Shown here piece after piece: positions 63,912 through 64,000 of a stretch of DNA of 64,000 nt. Each line of letters starts with the position of its first letter. Positions within the stretch are counted from its first letter, which is position 1. The notes below the pieces were generated by a model that was not told the origin of the DNA, made no database searches, and saw only the letters and a program-made list of their open reading frames with translations. The stretch comes from Strigamia acuminata (Eukaryota > Arthropoda > Chilopoda > Geophilomorpha > Linotaeniidae): the NCBI GenBank assembly GCA_949358305.1, contig OX442314.1, forward strand, positions 44,214,581 to 44,278,580. The letters are read 5' to 3'. A program made the position numbers and the translations under genes.

Positions 63912-64000
63912 TGTTGTATTGTAATAATGATTAGATTTTACGCGCAATTGTCTTTCTGTTGCTACGGCTACCAATCTGTATTGGTAACGTGCACTTGTTG
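63912..64000 (+). repeat. 3' LTR of the Copia element, first 89 bp
   Basis: Identical to the first 89 bp of the 5' LTR; the rest lies outside the window. The purine-rich aatggagga just before it is the likely plus-strand primer tract. Confidence 0.92.

Larger units (their letters stand above)
59379..64000 (+). mobile_element. Ty1/Copia-class LTR retrotransposon, right LTR cut by the window
   Basis: 5' LTR 59379-59557, primer site, one long gag-pol ORF, 3' LTR from 63912. Integrase precedes RT, which defines Copia. The 89 bases of 3' LTR in the window match the 5' LTR exactly and the ORF is intact, so the insertion is recent. It abuts a minisatellite on its left. Confidence 0.96.

Noticed and set aside
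1-64000. Assigning the organism to nematodes because of the periodic A/T repeats
   Set aside because: Ten-bp A/T periodicity alone does not identify a phylum, and the MITE families and gene structures are seen across invertebrates.
1-64000. tRNA, rRNA or other structured RNA genes
   Set aside because: No cloverleaf, A/B box pair or rRNA-like stretch was found by eye. The tRNA-like match at 59560 is a retrotransposon primer site.

Overview
This window is animal (invertebrate metazoan) nuclear DNA. It carries five intron-rich protein-coding genes whose spliced products match animal families, with GT-AG introns. The introns are AT-rich and full of minisatellites and small DNA transposons. Two near-intact LTR retrotransposons are also present. 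I cannot name the phylum from the sequence.

Layout. TAF2 (minus strand, start codon near 10.12 kb, runs off the left edge) and an FBXL20/FBXL2-type F-box gene (plus, 10.58-17.82 kb) are divergent, with 457 bp between start codons. IK/RED (minus, 18.67-22.56 kb) converges with FBXL20 and diverges from the RBR ubiquitin ligase ARIH2 (plus, 22.98-42.48 kb). The last ARIH2 intron is about 15.5 kb because a 14.3-kb Gypsy-class element with identical 673-bp LTRs sits in it, inside a 20-bp minisatellite. From 44.29 to about 57.58 kb is one gene coding a PH domain, coiled coil, RabGAP TBC domain (TBC1D2-like) and a C-terminal beta-propeller. A Copia-class element with an unbroken 1367-codon polyprotein fills 59.38 kb to the right edge.

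All exon chains were built by hand: reading phase was kept across every junction and checked by summing exon lengths (FBXL20-like 474 aa, IK 542 aa, ARIH2 483 aa, TBC-propeller about 1285 aa, TAF2 956 codons within the window). The host genes serve basal transcription (TAF2), splicing (IK), ubiquitin ligation (FBXL20, ARIH2) and membrane traffic (TBC protein). They are neighbours, not a pathway.

Three things stand out. (1) The giant Gypsy element has a third, 927-codon ORF after pol with a DnaJ-like CxxCxGxG pair and a TATA-like box just upstream, a proline-rich AT-hook insert inside pol, and many TTGCGCAA-type palindromes in coding and noncoding parts. (2) More than a dozen unrelated intronic minisatellites have periods near multiples of the DNA helical turn (11, 20-21, 29-31, 41 bp), with A/T tracts phased at about 10 bp. 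(3) Non-autonomous DNA transposons of several superfamilies are nested in one another with readable target-site duplications.
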